From positions 1 to 27,221 of IMG/VR virus record IMGVR_UViG_3300032088_002113: 27,221 nt of DNA. The stretch is one strand, 5' to 3'. This stretch comes from a virus. Both the position numbers and the translations under genes were made by a program. The notes under the pieces were generated by a model. The model was not told the DNA's origin. It was given only the letters and a program-made list of their open reading frames with translations, and searched no databases. Position 1 is the first letter of the stretch. Each line of letters begins with the position of its first letter. Shown one piece after another: positions 15,354 through 23,228 of this stretch.

Positions 15354-16421
15354 TTATTTACCTAAACCACCACCTACATTTTTGAGGTTCGGCTTAGGAA
15401 TTTTTTTGGTTGGGGCCATAGACGATAGCAGGAGATCTGACTTAGCTTTAAGTAACTTATTTTTAGCATCAAGGATCGCACTCAAAATCCCATATTGCTC
15501 TGCGTCAGCGGGGATTTCAACGAAATCATTTTCTCCTAAACCAGTTCTAATTTTTCTCCCCCGCATGTTTTTCAACATCGATCCATCTGTGGTTCCCACC
15601 ATACTATCTAAAGTAGTTTCCCCATCAATTTCAATCCCAGAAATTCCAGTTTGAAGCCTATCTATTTCTGAATCGAATGAGTTTAGTATCTCTAGCTGAC
15701 TCGCCCGTGATGCTTTGTTAGCTAGCAATGCGTCCTTACTTGAAGTGTCCTTATTCGTTTTCAGCGCCATGTTCCTATCTCCCGTTATTCTCGCTAGTCT
15801 ACTAACAGCGCGACCTTGAGGCGTGTCTGGTTGCGCCTCTTGTATTGCTAGGATTCCTTCTTCTGAATCTACAATTTGAGAAGCGGCATAAGAAGCTGCG
15901 AATGTGTCTTCTTGTTTCCTATCTGCCGCTCGTTGCTCCTTATCTAATTGTCTTTGTAGGGTATCTTCGTCCGCTTGTCTCTTGAGTTTACCCTGAAGAG
16001 TTTGTTGTGCGCCCTGAATAAACGCTGCCCCATAACTAGAGCCACTTAAAGTTTCAGCATTAAGCATATTCAACCTACCCATTTCTGTTAGTTGTTGATC
16101 TGCTGTGAGATTCTTATTCTGAAGAATAGAATCATAGTCTCCAAAGACACGGTTCATGGCCATGTTGCTATCTAACTCTTTTTTAATTCGAAGCTTCTCA
16201 CTTTCGATTTGCATCTGCCCTCTCTCAAAAGCTAAGTCAGAAGCTCTATCTTTTTGGAACTGATTGTTTAGGGCAAACATACGCTCCATTTCAGGATCGA
16301 TCTGTTGATTAGCTTTTGCCTCAACATAGGAAGATTGTCTTGAGTTCATCCCACTCAAACCAAATCGGTTTCGAGATGGGGCAATGTCCCTATCAAAATT
16401 TAAATCATTAAGAAAATCCAT
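15354..16421 (-). CDS. Putative internal virion protein, coiled coil (355 aa)
   Basis: A highly charged, helix-rich protein. Residues about 45-85 (QFQKDRASDLAFERGQMQIE and following) and 150-185 (LQRQLDKEQRAADRKQED) have coiled-coil character. The C terminus is Lys/Pro/Gly-rich (TKKIPKPNLKNVGGGLGK). There is no catalytic motif, signal peptide or membrane segment. The start codon directly follows the stop of the preceding gene (TAAATG), and the giant protein follows after 27 bp, so it belongs to the same late operon. Position and composition suggest a partner or scaffold of the giant ejected protein. No family name can be given. Confidence 0.65.
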   Translation of the reverse strand: MDFLNDLNFDRDIAPSRNRFGLSGMNSRQSSYVEAKANQQIDPEMERMFALNNQFQKDRASDLAFERGQMQIESEKLRIKKELDSNMAMNRVFGDYDSILQNKNLTADQQLTEMGRLNMLNAETLSGSSYGAAFIQGAQQTLQGKLKRQADEDTLQRQLDKEQRAADRKQEDTFAASYAASQIVDSEEGILAIQEAQPDTPQGRAVSRLARITGDRNMALKTNKDTSSKDALLANKASRASQLEILNSFDSEIDRLQTGISGIEIDGETTLDSMVGTTDGSMLKNMRGRKIRTGLGENDFVEIPADAEQYGILSAILDAKNKLLKAKSDLLLSSMAPTKKIPKPNLKNVGGGLGK

Positions 16422-17537
16422 TTATACGCTAAGGTTAAATTTGAGTGGTGAGCCATCAGTCTTACCGCCTTTAAGTAAACGCTCTCTAGTTTTATCCATT
16501 AATGTTTTGGCTAACATTTGATTTGATTCTTTCATCTCTTTAGCTCTTGCAGAATCGGCAGCGAGTTGCTGTCTCATAGCTTGGTTAGAAATAGATGGGG
16601 CCATCCCTTCTGGCGAACGTGAATAGTCTCGCGCCACAGCTTCTGCCGCCCTACCAAAGCCCTGTCTCCTTAATTTTCTGGCCATTAATAATTTTCGATG
16701 CGGAGCATATAGACTTGCAGACGCACCCACACCCCCCTGAGCCGTAGTGCCTAGCGTAGGTCGATACTCTTGTTTTTTGAAAAACGCATCGTAATCTGTC
16801 TTATTATTAAATCCTTCATCAATAACCTCATCGAAACCACCCCTTGAATTTGGTTCCGCTCCAATTTCGAAATCATCTTCTGCCCCTAAGTCTATTTCAA
16901 TTTCTGGTAACTCAGGAGGTCGTTGACCTTCAGGTCTCCCAATCATTTCTGGGACTCCCTTCGGAGACGCTTTCTTAGTTAAGGGATTCTCAAATGTGGA
17001 CTCAACTTCTGGAGATTTACCCCCCACTAAATCCAAGAAAGCTTTAGCCCCACCTTGGGGGCCAACAGGACCAAGACGCCCACGCTCCCCTCTATCTTCC
17101 GCTGCTGCTCTTGATGAAGCGCCAACGCTGGATGGATCGTTGGTGTAAACAAAATTTCCAATCGCCGTAGTAGCATCTGTTGATACAGTAGGTCTCGGTA
17201 GTTTTTTAAGTAATGATACAGCGGCAGAAGGTGATGCGGTTCTACCGTATGTGGTTGGGTCGGGAAGCTCTTCTGTTTCGGGGGCCGCTACGTATTCTAC
17301 TTGTGGTGCTTCACCACTTACGATTTTATTACCGAGTATCTTGGGACGTTTCCTTACTGCTCTCCCCTTATACTTTTTGTCATATTCTTTTTTAGGGAGA
17401 GTAACTTCTTTAAGTTCATCCCCCATAAATGTTACCATTTCGGTGCCGGAATTTTTAAAAGCATCTACCTGTTTTTGATAGTCGGACAAACCATATCGAG
17501 ATCTAATATTTGGGTCTAGTGGATCGGGATCAGCCAT
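16422..17537 (-). CDS. Putative virion-associated disordered protein (371 aa)
   Basis: I start this at the ATG at 17537 (MADPDPLDPNIRSRYG). The frame extends upstream to a TTG at 17573, but that would add an atypical hydrophobic lead and overlap the terminase stop. The protein is rich in Pro, Gly, Glu and Ala and looks largely disordered, with a short GPVGPQGG collagen-like patch and an acidic middle (EIEIDLGAEDDFEIGAEP). The C-terminal third is helical and basic (HRKLLMARKLRRQGFGRAAE). It lies between the terminase and the coiled-coil protein in the late operon. A structural or scaffolding role is inferred only from position. Confidence 0.6.
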   Translation of the reverse strand: MADPDPLDPNIRSRYGLSDYQKQVDAFKNSGTEMVTFMGDELKEVTLPKKEYDKKYKGRAVRKRPKILGNKIVSGEAPQVEYVAAPETEELPDPTTYGRTASPSAAVSLLKKLPRPTVSTDATTAIGNFVYTNDPSSVGASSRAAAEDRGERGRLGPVGPQGGAKAFLDLVGGKSPEVESTFENPLTKKASPKGVPEMIGRPEGQRPPELPEIEIDLGAEDDFEIGAEPNSRGGFDEVIDEGFNNKTDYDAFFKKQEYRPTLGTTAQGGVGASASLYAPHRKLLMARKLRRQGFGRAAEAVARDYSRSPEGMAPSISNQAMRQQLAADSARAKEMKESNQMLAKTLMDKTRERLLKGGKTDGSPLKFNLSV

Positions 17538-17569
17538 GTTTAAAATTATAGGGTTTAAGTATGTGAAAG

Positions 17570-19357
17570 TCAATCGACAAGCGTGGTATCAGGATTCTGC
17601 AAAGCCCCACTCAAAAACTTCATCGAACGTCTAGGTCCGTTATGCAGTTTATCCCCGTCCTTTGGTGGGTCTACGGCTACTAACCCCAATCTTTGACGCG
17701 CACAATCGAGAGCAAGAAAAGCGGCGTCAGCAAGGTCAGGACTCCTCCCGAATCTGGCTTTGAACTCTGGCTTGGATTCTATCTTCATTCGGAGGGTCGA
17801 TCCTTTCACATGATCGTAGTTCCTCGCTGTGATTTCTTGGGCGAGGTCGCTGTTCACTCCATAAACCTGCCGTGTCCGCATCAATTCTTTTCCGACAAAC
17901 CACAGTTCTGAAACCCTGTTCACGTAGAGTTCAGTCCCAATCATCTGACTATTCGCGCTAACTCGCTTATCACTAGCTTTTCCACCAAAAGAAATACGCA
18001 TAAATCGATTTGACCACTCACCAGCGAGGACATCGCAAAAGGGCGCACCCGCTCCAGTGGCATCGACGCTGACATTCTCTGGTAGAATCTTTAGCTTTTC
18101 GCAATGCTCTCGAATCTGTCTCACTATCTGGTAGGTTCGAGGGACTGCTTTATTTGTCGCATCATCATTAAGATGGATGGCTTTACCAAACTCCAAGACA
18201 TACTGCCCAGAGGAACTGTAGCCGCACTTAGCGGTATATAAAATTGTGCGATCACCCCCATTGGTGAATGCGGGGTCAATCCCGCATAAATTAATCGGCG
18301 CACCTCTCCACTCAACTGCATTCAAAGCTCCCGTATTAGCGAGTTCGTTCTCTGTGTAAATACCCGTGGTTTCATCACTATCAAAAAAGACGGCTCGAAC
18401 CATTCGCATGTAGCCCCTACTCTCTACACCCAGCAAAGCTTTATCTTCTGCAAGCTTCTCCGCTGTGGGTAGCCAAGGATATATGACTTCACCCGCCAAA
18501 ATGTTTGGGGATCTCTCTCCGTCTAGCCGTAGATACTTGCCATTCCATTTTGTGTCCCACCCATCTGCGGTGTTTGTATCCACACTGTCCCACCCATCTT
18601 TGGGGGTAGACCATATACCAAACGCATCAAACCTTGAGTTGGGGTTACTCATCCCAATCATCTGAAATGAAGGGTTCTTCGACAAGTTAGTTAGTCCAGC
18701 GTTCAAAATTGCTTCAGATAATTCTGATAGCTCATCGCCAATGAGTATCACTCTCTTCTGTTTGATTCCGATAAACTTACCTACAGCTTCCTTAGTCTTA
18801 CTCTTCTCCGCTGAAATCAGAGATAGTCCTGCTCGCTCAATTAAAATCCCCTTCTCATTAACGTAAGATACATTGCCTATTGAATCGCGTATCTTGATTG
18901 GTGCATCATCTATCACGGACAGTAGAGAAATTACACTACCCCAGATTCGTTTTCGAGCTTCACGAAGGGTGGTGGATGTCATCAACACAAGCGTATCTTG
19001 AGGTTGAGATAAAAAGTTAACGATCCCCCAAGCTGCCATAATGTGGGATTTACCGGATGAAGCAGAACCACCAATGGCTAAGTATTTATTTTCCAATGCG
19101 GCCCTTATCATCAACTCTGCCCACGGATGTCTGACGCAGAGTTTTTCTGGTAACTCTTCGTGGTTGAAAAGCTCATCGCATATTCTCCAGAAATAATATT
19201 CTCTAGCCACAACAGTTTCATGGTTAGCGAACCCATACAGGAGTGCAGTAATTAGACTAGTAGGCGGGAGTTGAAACCCACCAACATCCATCTTCTTTGT
19301 CTTAGCATCAATGCGCGGTTCTAGTAACTGCTTGCTCCGCTCTTCTTTTAAAGCCAT
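17570..19357 (-). CDS. Terminase large subunit, DNA packaging ATPase-nuclease (595 aa)
   Basis: The ATP-dependent packaging motor. Starting at MALKEERSKQ, the Walker A is GGSASSGKS (96-104), Walker B VILIGDE (D208, E209), and the coupling motif SNPN (237-240). The C-terminal RNase H-like nuclease has D361 in CGIDPAF, D432 in SVDATGAG, and D541/D544 in SPDLADAAF. Both activities therefore look intact. The frame opens upstream to a TTG at 19426, but that start would overlap the divergent HTH gene by 45 bp, so I prefer the ATG at 19357. It heads the minus-strand late operon, 32 bp before the 371-aa gene. Usually the small subunit is just upstream on the same strand; here its candidate is divergent. 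Confidence 0.92.
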   Translation of the reverse strand: MALKEERSKQLLEPRIDAKTKKMDVGGFQLPPTSLITALLYGFANHETVVAREYYFWRICDELFNHEELPEKLCVRHPWAELMIRAALENKYLAIGGSASSGKSHIMAAWGIVNFLSQPQDTLVLMTSTTLREARKRIWGSVISLLSVIDDAPIKIRDSIGNVSYVNEKGILIERAGLSLISAEKSKTKEAVGKFIGIKQKRVILIGDELSELSEAILNAGLTNLSKNPSFQMIGMSNPNSRFDAFGIWSTPKDGWDSVDTNTADGWDTKWNGKYLRLDGERSPNILAGEVIYPWLPTAEKLAEDKALLGVESRGYMRMVRAVFFDSDETTGIYTENELANTGALNAVEWRGAPINLCGIDPAFTNGGDRTILYTAKCGYSSSGQYVLEFGKAIHLNDDATNKAVPRTYQIVRQIREHCEKLKILPENVSVDATGAGAPFCDVLAGEWSNRFMRISFGGKASDKRVSANSQMIGTELYVNRVSELWFVGKELMRTRQVYGVNSDLAQEITARNYDHVKGSTLRMKIESKPEFKARFGRSPDLADAAFLALDCARQRLGLVAVDPPKDGDKLHNGPRRSMKFLSGALQNPDTTLVD

Positions 19358-19381
19358 AATGTTGATACAGAATATATCTAT
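19358..19381. promoter_or_regulatory. 24-bp divergent gap between the two terminase genes
   Basis: Only 24 AT-rich bases separate the start codons of the two divergent genes, including an imperfect palindrome around AGAATATATCT (19369-19379). This is too short for two complete promoters, so promoters or leaders must overlap the opposite coding regions. No convincing -10/-35 pair is visible. Confidence 0.35.
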
Positions 19382-19942
19382 ATGAGCGGGAATCCTAAAG
19401 AAGAAATTCAAGAACGTGCTGTGCAAATGTATCGTGCTGATTGGAAGACGTCAGCTATTGCTAAGGAGTTAGGTGTGCATGCGGGAACAGTAAGGCGGTG
19501 GTTTAAGAAAAGAGGCATCCCCGCTAAGAAATCAGGTCTTGTGCGGAACGAGCAAATTGAAGGTGATGAAACACCCATCGAGCAGAACTTCGAGAACATG
19601 ACGGATGAGGCTGTAATGCGAGCGAAACACGATGCACGAATCAAGGAGGAACAAGACATCCTTGAGATCGCCGAGAGTCAGGCAAGCCCCGCTGATAAGT
19701 ATCAGAACTATATGGCGATGGCGGCAATCCGACTAGCGAGAGATGGGATGAAGAACATCAGCGCCCCTAAGAATGTGAGGGAGCTTTCAGAACTTGACCA
19801 ATTGATACGAAGAAATTTAGGTCTGAACTCTAAGACCGGCGGAGGTGCTGCTAACAAAATGCAGATCGACATCTCGATCCTTAACAACAAGAAAGCGGAT
19901 CGGGGTGAAGGAACCATAATCGATATCCAAAGCGATGATTAA
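19382..19942 (+). CDS. Small terminase-like HTH protein (186 aa)
   Basis: Residues about 20-45 (DWKTSAIAKELGVHAGTVRR followed by WFKKRGIP) form a clear helix-turn-helix of the type found at the N terminus of phage small terminase subunits and in transposases. The rest has an acidic middle and a helical segment likely to oligomerise (about 75-140: DILEIAESQASPADKYQNYM), which is also usual for small terminases. The gene lies next to the large subunit but divergent from it. It probably recognises phage DNA for packaging; a transcription-regulator role is the main alternative. It overlaps the next gene by 8 bp. Confidence 0.7.
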   Translation: MSGNPKEEIQERAVQMYRADWKTSAIAKELGVHAGTVRRWFKKRGIPAKKSGLVRNEQIEGDETPIEQNFENMTDEAVMRAKHDARIKEEQDILEIAESQASPADKYQNYMAMAAIRLARDGMKNISAPKNVRELSELDQLIRRNLGLNSKTGGGAANKMQIDISILNNKKADRGEGTIIDIQSDD

Positions 19943-20276
19943 CAGTTTTGATTCTTTCTCATGGGACTACAGCCCCAACAAAGATCCTTATTCTAACAGA
20001 TCCAAATCACCCCCCGAAAATCTATTTGATGAAGTAGATGATGACTACTCCGAGATTATATTTTTTGGGCAACTTGAGGAGGCTTTATTAGGCGTTGTAG
20101 AACAGATGGATAAGCCACCTATTGCTTGCTATTCAAGCGCAATGTCTATAACTATTCTTAAAACAGAACATGGACTAACCGAAGAGGATGCTAAGTTCGC
20201 ACTTAAAAAACTTATGGATGTAGACTTAGGTGAATTTGCCCCCTGTTTCCTAGATACTAGTATTGTAAAAGAATGA
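19935..20276 (+). CDS. Hypothetical acidic protein (113 aa)
   Basis: An acidic 113-residue protein with a low-complexity N terminus rich in Asp, Ser, Asn and Pro. A helical C-terminal part (LTEEDAKFALKKLMDVDLGE) could be a small globular domain. The start overlaps the HTH gene by 8 bp and the stop overlaps the next start (ATGA), so the three genes are translation-coupled. No family is recognised. Its position between the packaging and replication genes does not fix a role. Confidence 0.6.
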   Translation: MINSFDSFSWDYSPNKDPYSNRSKSPPENLFDEVDDDYSEIIFFGQLEEALLGVVEQMDKPPIACYSSAMSITILKTEHGLTEEDAKFALKKLMDVDLGEFAPCFLDTSIVKE

Positions 20277-20503
20277 AATTTTTTGATGACAAAGAAGTTG
20301 TAAGTGATCCAGAAGTCTTGATACGAACGGAGCGTGATGACGGCGACTTTGATTTTACTGTTAAGAAACTTGAAGGTGCGTTCTATAAAGTGGTTCCGTC
20401 TAATGCGAGGGAGATCCTCTTCTTAAAACAACTGAAGAAGAACGTATTTAAATACACCCCCGCAACAGGCGATGGATTAATTGTCACCTTAAACGTGCTG
20501 TGA
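20273..20503 (+). CDS. Hypothetical protein (76 aa)
   Basis: A small, likely beta-rich protein (DFDFTVKKLEGAFYKVVPSN) of unknown function. Start and stop overlap the neighbouring genes by four bases each: the start reuses the previous stop, and the following resolvase gene begins with a GTG overlapping its TGA. It may be a partner of the resolvase, but nothing in the sequence shows it. Confidence 0.6.
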   Translation: MKFFDDKEVVSDPEVLIRTERDDGDFDFTVKKLEGAFYKVVPSNAREILFLKQLKKNVFKYTPATGDGLIVTLNVL

Positions 20504-20994
20504 TTGTAGGAGTTGATAACGGATTAGACGGTGGTCTCGTCGCTATCTCTGATCATGGTTTGATCATTGATAAGATTGCGATGCCTACAAAGCAGATGTC
20601 AAAAAAGCGTGAGATTGATGTCAGAGAAATTAAGAAGTGGTTGATGTATTTGAACACACCATTCTTACTAGCTATCGAAGAGCCACTAGCCCACGCTAAA
20701 AGTTCTCAAGCTGTTCGATCTATGGCATTGAGCTTCGGAAAACTTCTAGGCATGGCAGAGACTTGCGAGTTCGATGTCTGCCGTGTTTCAGTCCACAAGT
20801 GGCAGAAGGCGATCTTAGGGTTTCGACCGAAAGGAACGACTAAGAAGACCGCTCTTGCTAAGGCTGAAGCTATAGCGCCAGATGAGAACTGGTTAAAAAA
20901 CAAAAGATGTAGAACTCCCCACGATGGAATGATTGATGCGTTCCTGATTGCCCGTTATATTTGGGAAGGGAAAAAAATTGAAGAAAGTTCTTGA
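20500..20994 (+). CDS. RuvC-like Holliday junction resolvase (164 aa)
   Basis: RNase H-fold nuclease of the RuvC type. D6 in IVGVDNG begins strand 1, E60/E61 follow in LLAIEEP, and H141-D142 with D146 in PHDGMIDAFLIARY match the final acidic pair. The length (164 aa) is close to bacterial RuvC. It would cut branched or joint DNA molecules during phage replication and recombination, clearing them for packaging. The start is the GTG at 20500, overlapping the previous TGA by four bases; no nearer ATG precedes the first catalytic Asp. A 31-bp gap follows before the nuclease gene. Confidence 0.85.
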   Translation: MIVGVDNGLDGGLVAISDHGLIIDKIAMPTKQMSKKREIDVREIKKWLMYLNTPFLLAIEEPLAHAKSSQAVRSMALSFGKLLGMAETCEFDVCRVSVHKWQKAILGFRPKGTTKKTALAKAEAIAPDENWLKNKRCRTPHDGMIDAFLIARYIWEGKKIEESS

Positions 20995-21012
20995 GTAACT
21001 TTTTCAGGTCTG

Positions 21013-21029
21013 CCATGTTCCCGACATGG
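21013..21029 (+). promoter_or_regulatory. Hairpin enclosing the nuclease start codon
   Basis: CCATGT (21013-21018) is a perfect inverted repeat of ACATGG (21024-21029), separated by 5 nt. The ATG at 21026 lies in the 3' arm, so the hairpin would sequester the start codon. The 5' arm also contains an ATG in a different frame. A regulatory effect is inferred, not shown. Confidence 0.4.
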
Positions 21030-22144
21030 ACACACCAAACCACACAGACAGAGGACACGCTGAGTTCTCTCCCAGCCAACTCAAATATTTAGCAGGTTGT
21101 TCTGGCTATCAGGGTCGTAGTGGAACTAACGCAGCGGCGGCGATGGGGACGCGCATCCACGAAGCATTGGAGATCGAAGATCCATCCAATCTTCAAAGCG
21201 AGGAAGAGGTAAGTATCTACAATGAGATACTTACGGATCAAACCGAATACTTAGCAAACTACAAAGACAATAGGAGGCTGACAGAGGAACACGCTGAGAT
21301 TCAACTTGATGTAAAACTCGAAGGAACTGAAACTTACGGAACTTGCGATTACCTTTGCATCTTCGATAACGTCGATGGAGTCTTAATTGATTACAAAACA
21401 GGTATCTCCAAGATAGATACTCCAGCTAAAAACTTTCAGGCTAAGGCTTACACGTTAGGGTGCTTCCAAAAATACCCCGAACTTACCTCTATTGAGTTTG
21501 TATTCTTTGTCCCTCAACGTAATGAGATTTTGTCAGATACGTTCTACCGAGAAGACCTCGATGAGTTGATCGAAGAGTTATCAGACGTAATTTTAAAAGC
21601 GGAAAAGGTTCGCCCCAAATGGGAGACGGGGACTCCCAGTCTGGAAGAACTTACCCCTACTGTCGATTGCAGGTTCTGTAAGCACGAAGATACCTGCCCT
21701 GCCCTCGGTGGTTTAGTTGTTGAAGTTGCCAAAAAGGTAGACCCTCAACTACCTGACGTTAATTTAGACACAGTTGAAGATCCAGAAGTGGTGGAGCAAC
21801 TCTACATGATCGCAAAGATTGTTACCAACTGGGCAGATCGTTTCAAGAAAAGGGCTATTAAACTAGCAGAAGATGGCATCGAGTATCCCACTCTTCGTCT
21901 CAAGACGATGCGGGGGCGTAGGAACGTAACCGACTCGGACACATTTTTAAAGATCGCTAATGATTTTGGGGTTGATAGTGAAGAAGTTTTACGCCATGTA
22001 TCTCTGCCGCTTGCCAAGATTGCGAAGGCTGTGGGGGACACGGCAGAGAAAGGTGAGAAGAAAAGACAATCAGATCAATTTTTAGATGCCTGTAATGACT
22101 CAGGTATTATTGAAGAATCTGCCCCTCGACGAACTTTGTCGTAG
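21026..22144 (+). CDS. PD-(D/E)XK nuclease, RecB/Cas4-like, probable Fe-S cluster (372 aa)
   Basis: The RecB-type core is visible: H45-E46 in GTRIHEALE, D108 in GTCDYL, D122-x-K124 in LIDYKTG, and Q138-x3-Y142 in FQAKAYTLG. C25 near the N terminus plus C215, C218 and C224 (CRFCKHEDTC) reproduce the one-plus-three cysteine layout that holds a 4Fe-4S cluster in AddB, Cas4 and related nucleases. This matches phage nucleases of the DUF2800 type. It probably processes DNA ends for recombination, working with the downstream ssDNA-binding-like protein. The C-terminal 130 residues are a helical extension. No Shine-Dalgarno sequence precedes the start, which lies in a small hairpin. Confidence 0.85.
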   Translation: MDTPNHTDRGHAEFSPSQLKYLAGCSGYQGRSGTNAAAAMGTRIHEALEIEDPSNLQSEEEVSIYNEILTDQTEYLANYKDNRRLTEEHAEIQLDVKLEGTETYGTCDYLCIFDNVDGVLIDYKTGISKIDTPAKNFQAKAYTLGCFQKYPELTSIEFVFFVPQRNEILSDTFYREDLDELIEELSDVILKAEKVRPKWETGTPSLEELTPTVDCRFCKHEDTCPALGGLVVEVAKKVDPQLPDVNLDTVEDPEVVEQLYMIAKIVTNWADRFKKRAIKLAEDGIEYPTLRLKTMRGRRNVTDSDTFLKIANDFGVDSEEVLRHVSLPLAKIAKAVGDTAEKGEKKRQSDQFLDACNDSGIIEESAPRRTLS

Positions 22145-22163
22145 GGCAAAAACAAAGAAACAA

Positions 22164-22195
22164 GAAACATCGAAACATAGAAACATAGAAACATG
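22164..22195 (+). repeat. Octamer tandem repeat whose last copy contains the start codon
   Basis: Four consecutive 8-bp units (GAAACATC, GAAACATA, GAAACATA, GAAACATG) run to 22195. Degenerate GAAACAA units extend it upstream to about 22150. The final unit's ATG is the start codon of the 220-aa gene. The 48-bp gap between stop and start is almost entirely repeat, and no Shine-Dalgarno sequence is present. Confidence 0.85.
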
Positions 22196-22855
22196 AGTAA
22201 GAAAGAAAACGAGCTTGCTGAAGCTCCAAACACCAGCCTAGTCCCATCGCTATCTGATACGTTGGACCAAAATGACATCGACATCCCAAGGGTGAACGTG
22301 GTTCAAAAGACCAGCGACATCTTTGGAGCCGATGGTGAGCCAGCACCATATGGAAGCCTAGTGCTTGATAAGCGTGTTGTTATTGCAAAACCCGAAGAAG
22401 CAATTCAAGTGGTTCCAATGTCGGCAGTAAAATCATGGCGTGAGGACATTCCTTTCGACAATGATGAAATGCCCCGCATTGCAACATCTCAAGATGAAAA
22501 GGCTCGCCTATCTCTAGATAGTGAGTATCCAATCTTAGAATTTGCTGAGATTACATTACTGTTTAAAGGTGCTGAAGACGATTCAGAAACCTTCCCGTTC
22601 CCCCTTGGAAAGGGTAACTACGCCATTGGGCGAATTAACGTAGCTAAAGATGCATACCGACAAACATTTAAAAGACTCGCTACCTTTGCGATGTTCAACA
22701 AGAAAACACCGATACATAACAGACTGTGGAATTTTAAATCCACTCTTATTACTCGGGGTAAGTATAGTTGGTATGCACCAGCTTTGGCGATTACGAACGA
22801 AGAACCGTCAGAAGAAGTCTTAGATTTTGTAGGAGGGTATTTAGGACATGAGTAA
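22193..22855 (+). CDS. Candidate ssDNA-binding protein (220 aa)
   Basis: The middle (about residues 45-200) is beta-rich with aromatic residues (GSLVLDKRVVIAKPEEAIQV; ITRGKYSWYAPALAIT), and both ends are acidic. It lies between a RecB-like nuclease and the DNA polymerase, where many phages encode a single-stranded DNA-binding or annealing protein. I do not see a diagnostic motif, so the assignment rests on context and general architecture. The start is the ATG that closes the octamer repeat. The stop overlaps the next gene by 8 bp. Confidence 0.5.
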   Translation: MSKKENELAEAPNTSLVPSLSDTLDQNDIDIPRVNVVQKTSDIFGADGEPAPYGSLVLDKRVVIAKPEEAIQVVPMSAVKSWREDIPFDNDEMPRIATSQDEKARLSLDSEYPILEFAEITLLFKGAEDDSETFPFPLGKGNYAIGRINVAKDAYRQTFKRLATFAMFNKKTPIHNRLWNFKSTLITRGKYSWYAPALAITNEEPSEEVLDFVGGYLGHE

Positions 22856-23069
22856 AGTCAGCCCAAGCCCACAAGACAGAAGAAAGATTCTTGAGATTGA
22901 GATTTCAAAAATGCGCGAACTGATCCAACGGATTGAGGAAGCAATTGAAACATCGAAGCTCGACCTGCAAATGTCAAATGTTGTATTGGATTCTCTTGAA
23001 GACGCCTTTAAAGCTCTACCTGAGCAGACAGAAATCGCAGTTGCGGAAATCGTCGAAGACTTGAAATAA
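22848..23069 (+). CDS. Small coiled-coil protein (73 aa)
   Basis: Almost entirely one long amphipathic helix (about residues 10-50: ILEIEISKMRELIQRIEEAI) with an acidic C-terminal end. It probably forms a coiled-coil oligomer. It overlaps the ssDNA-binding-like gene by 8 bp and ends the transcription string just before a structured non-coding stretch of 159 bp. The function is unknown; it could be an accessory to the neighbouring replication proteins. Confidence 0.6.
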   Translation: MSKVSPSPQDRRKILEIEISKMRELIQRIEEAIETSKLDLQMSNVVLDSLEDAFKALPEQTEIAVAEIVEDLK

Positions 23070-23128
23070 CTTTTGGGACAGGGTATTGCGGCGGCGTCTT
23101 TGTGTGTTCGCTAGTTATAACATCGCCT

Positions 23129-23155
23129 TGGGGGTAACCGCATAAAAGCCCCCCA
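23129..23155 (+). promoter_or_regulatory. First hairpin in the polymerase leader
   Basis: TGGGGG (23129-23134) pairs with CCCCCA (23150-23155) over a 15-nt loop. The G-run can also pair with the CCCC at 23173-23176 in the next hairpin, and the C-run with the GGGGG at 23201-23205, so the two structures can exchange partners. Nothing recognisable fills 23070-23128. Confidence 0.5.
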
Positions 23156-23165
23156 CCAAAATAAA

Positions 23166-23220
23166 GCCTCATCCCCACGACTATGGGTTTTCATCACCTA
23201 GGGGGTGAGGCTACTTTTTT
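23166..23220 (+). terminator. Strong hairpin plus T6 tract immediately upstream of the polymerase gene
   Basis: GCCTCATCCCC (23166-23176) pairs with GGGGGTGAGGC (23201-23211): 11 bp including one G-U pair, plus a flanking A-U. The loop is 24 nt, and TACTTTTTT follows, ending at 23220. This looks like an intrinsic terminator for the upstream string, but it ends only eight bases before the polymerase ATG. It may therefore work as an attenuator or a 5' UTR element rather than an end point. Confidence 0.65.
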
Positions 23221-23228
23221 AAATATAC

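Noticed and set aside
17538-17573. Upstream TTG start for the 371-aa protein
   Set aside because: It would add a hydrophobic 12-residue lead and overlap the terminase stop; the ATG at 17537 gives a typical soluble N terminus.
19358-19426. Upstream TTG start for the terminase large subunit
   Set aside because: It would overlap the divergent HTH gene by 45 bp and adds an unusual Phe-rich lead; MALKEERSK at 19357 is a normal start.
22150-22195. Possible CRISPR array
   Set aside because: The units are contiguous 8-mers without spacers, so it is a simple tandem repeat.
23070-23228. A tRNA or known riboswitch in the non-coding gap
   Set aside because: No cloverleaf, T-loop or conserved aptamer core could be traced; only the two hairpins are supported.
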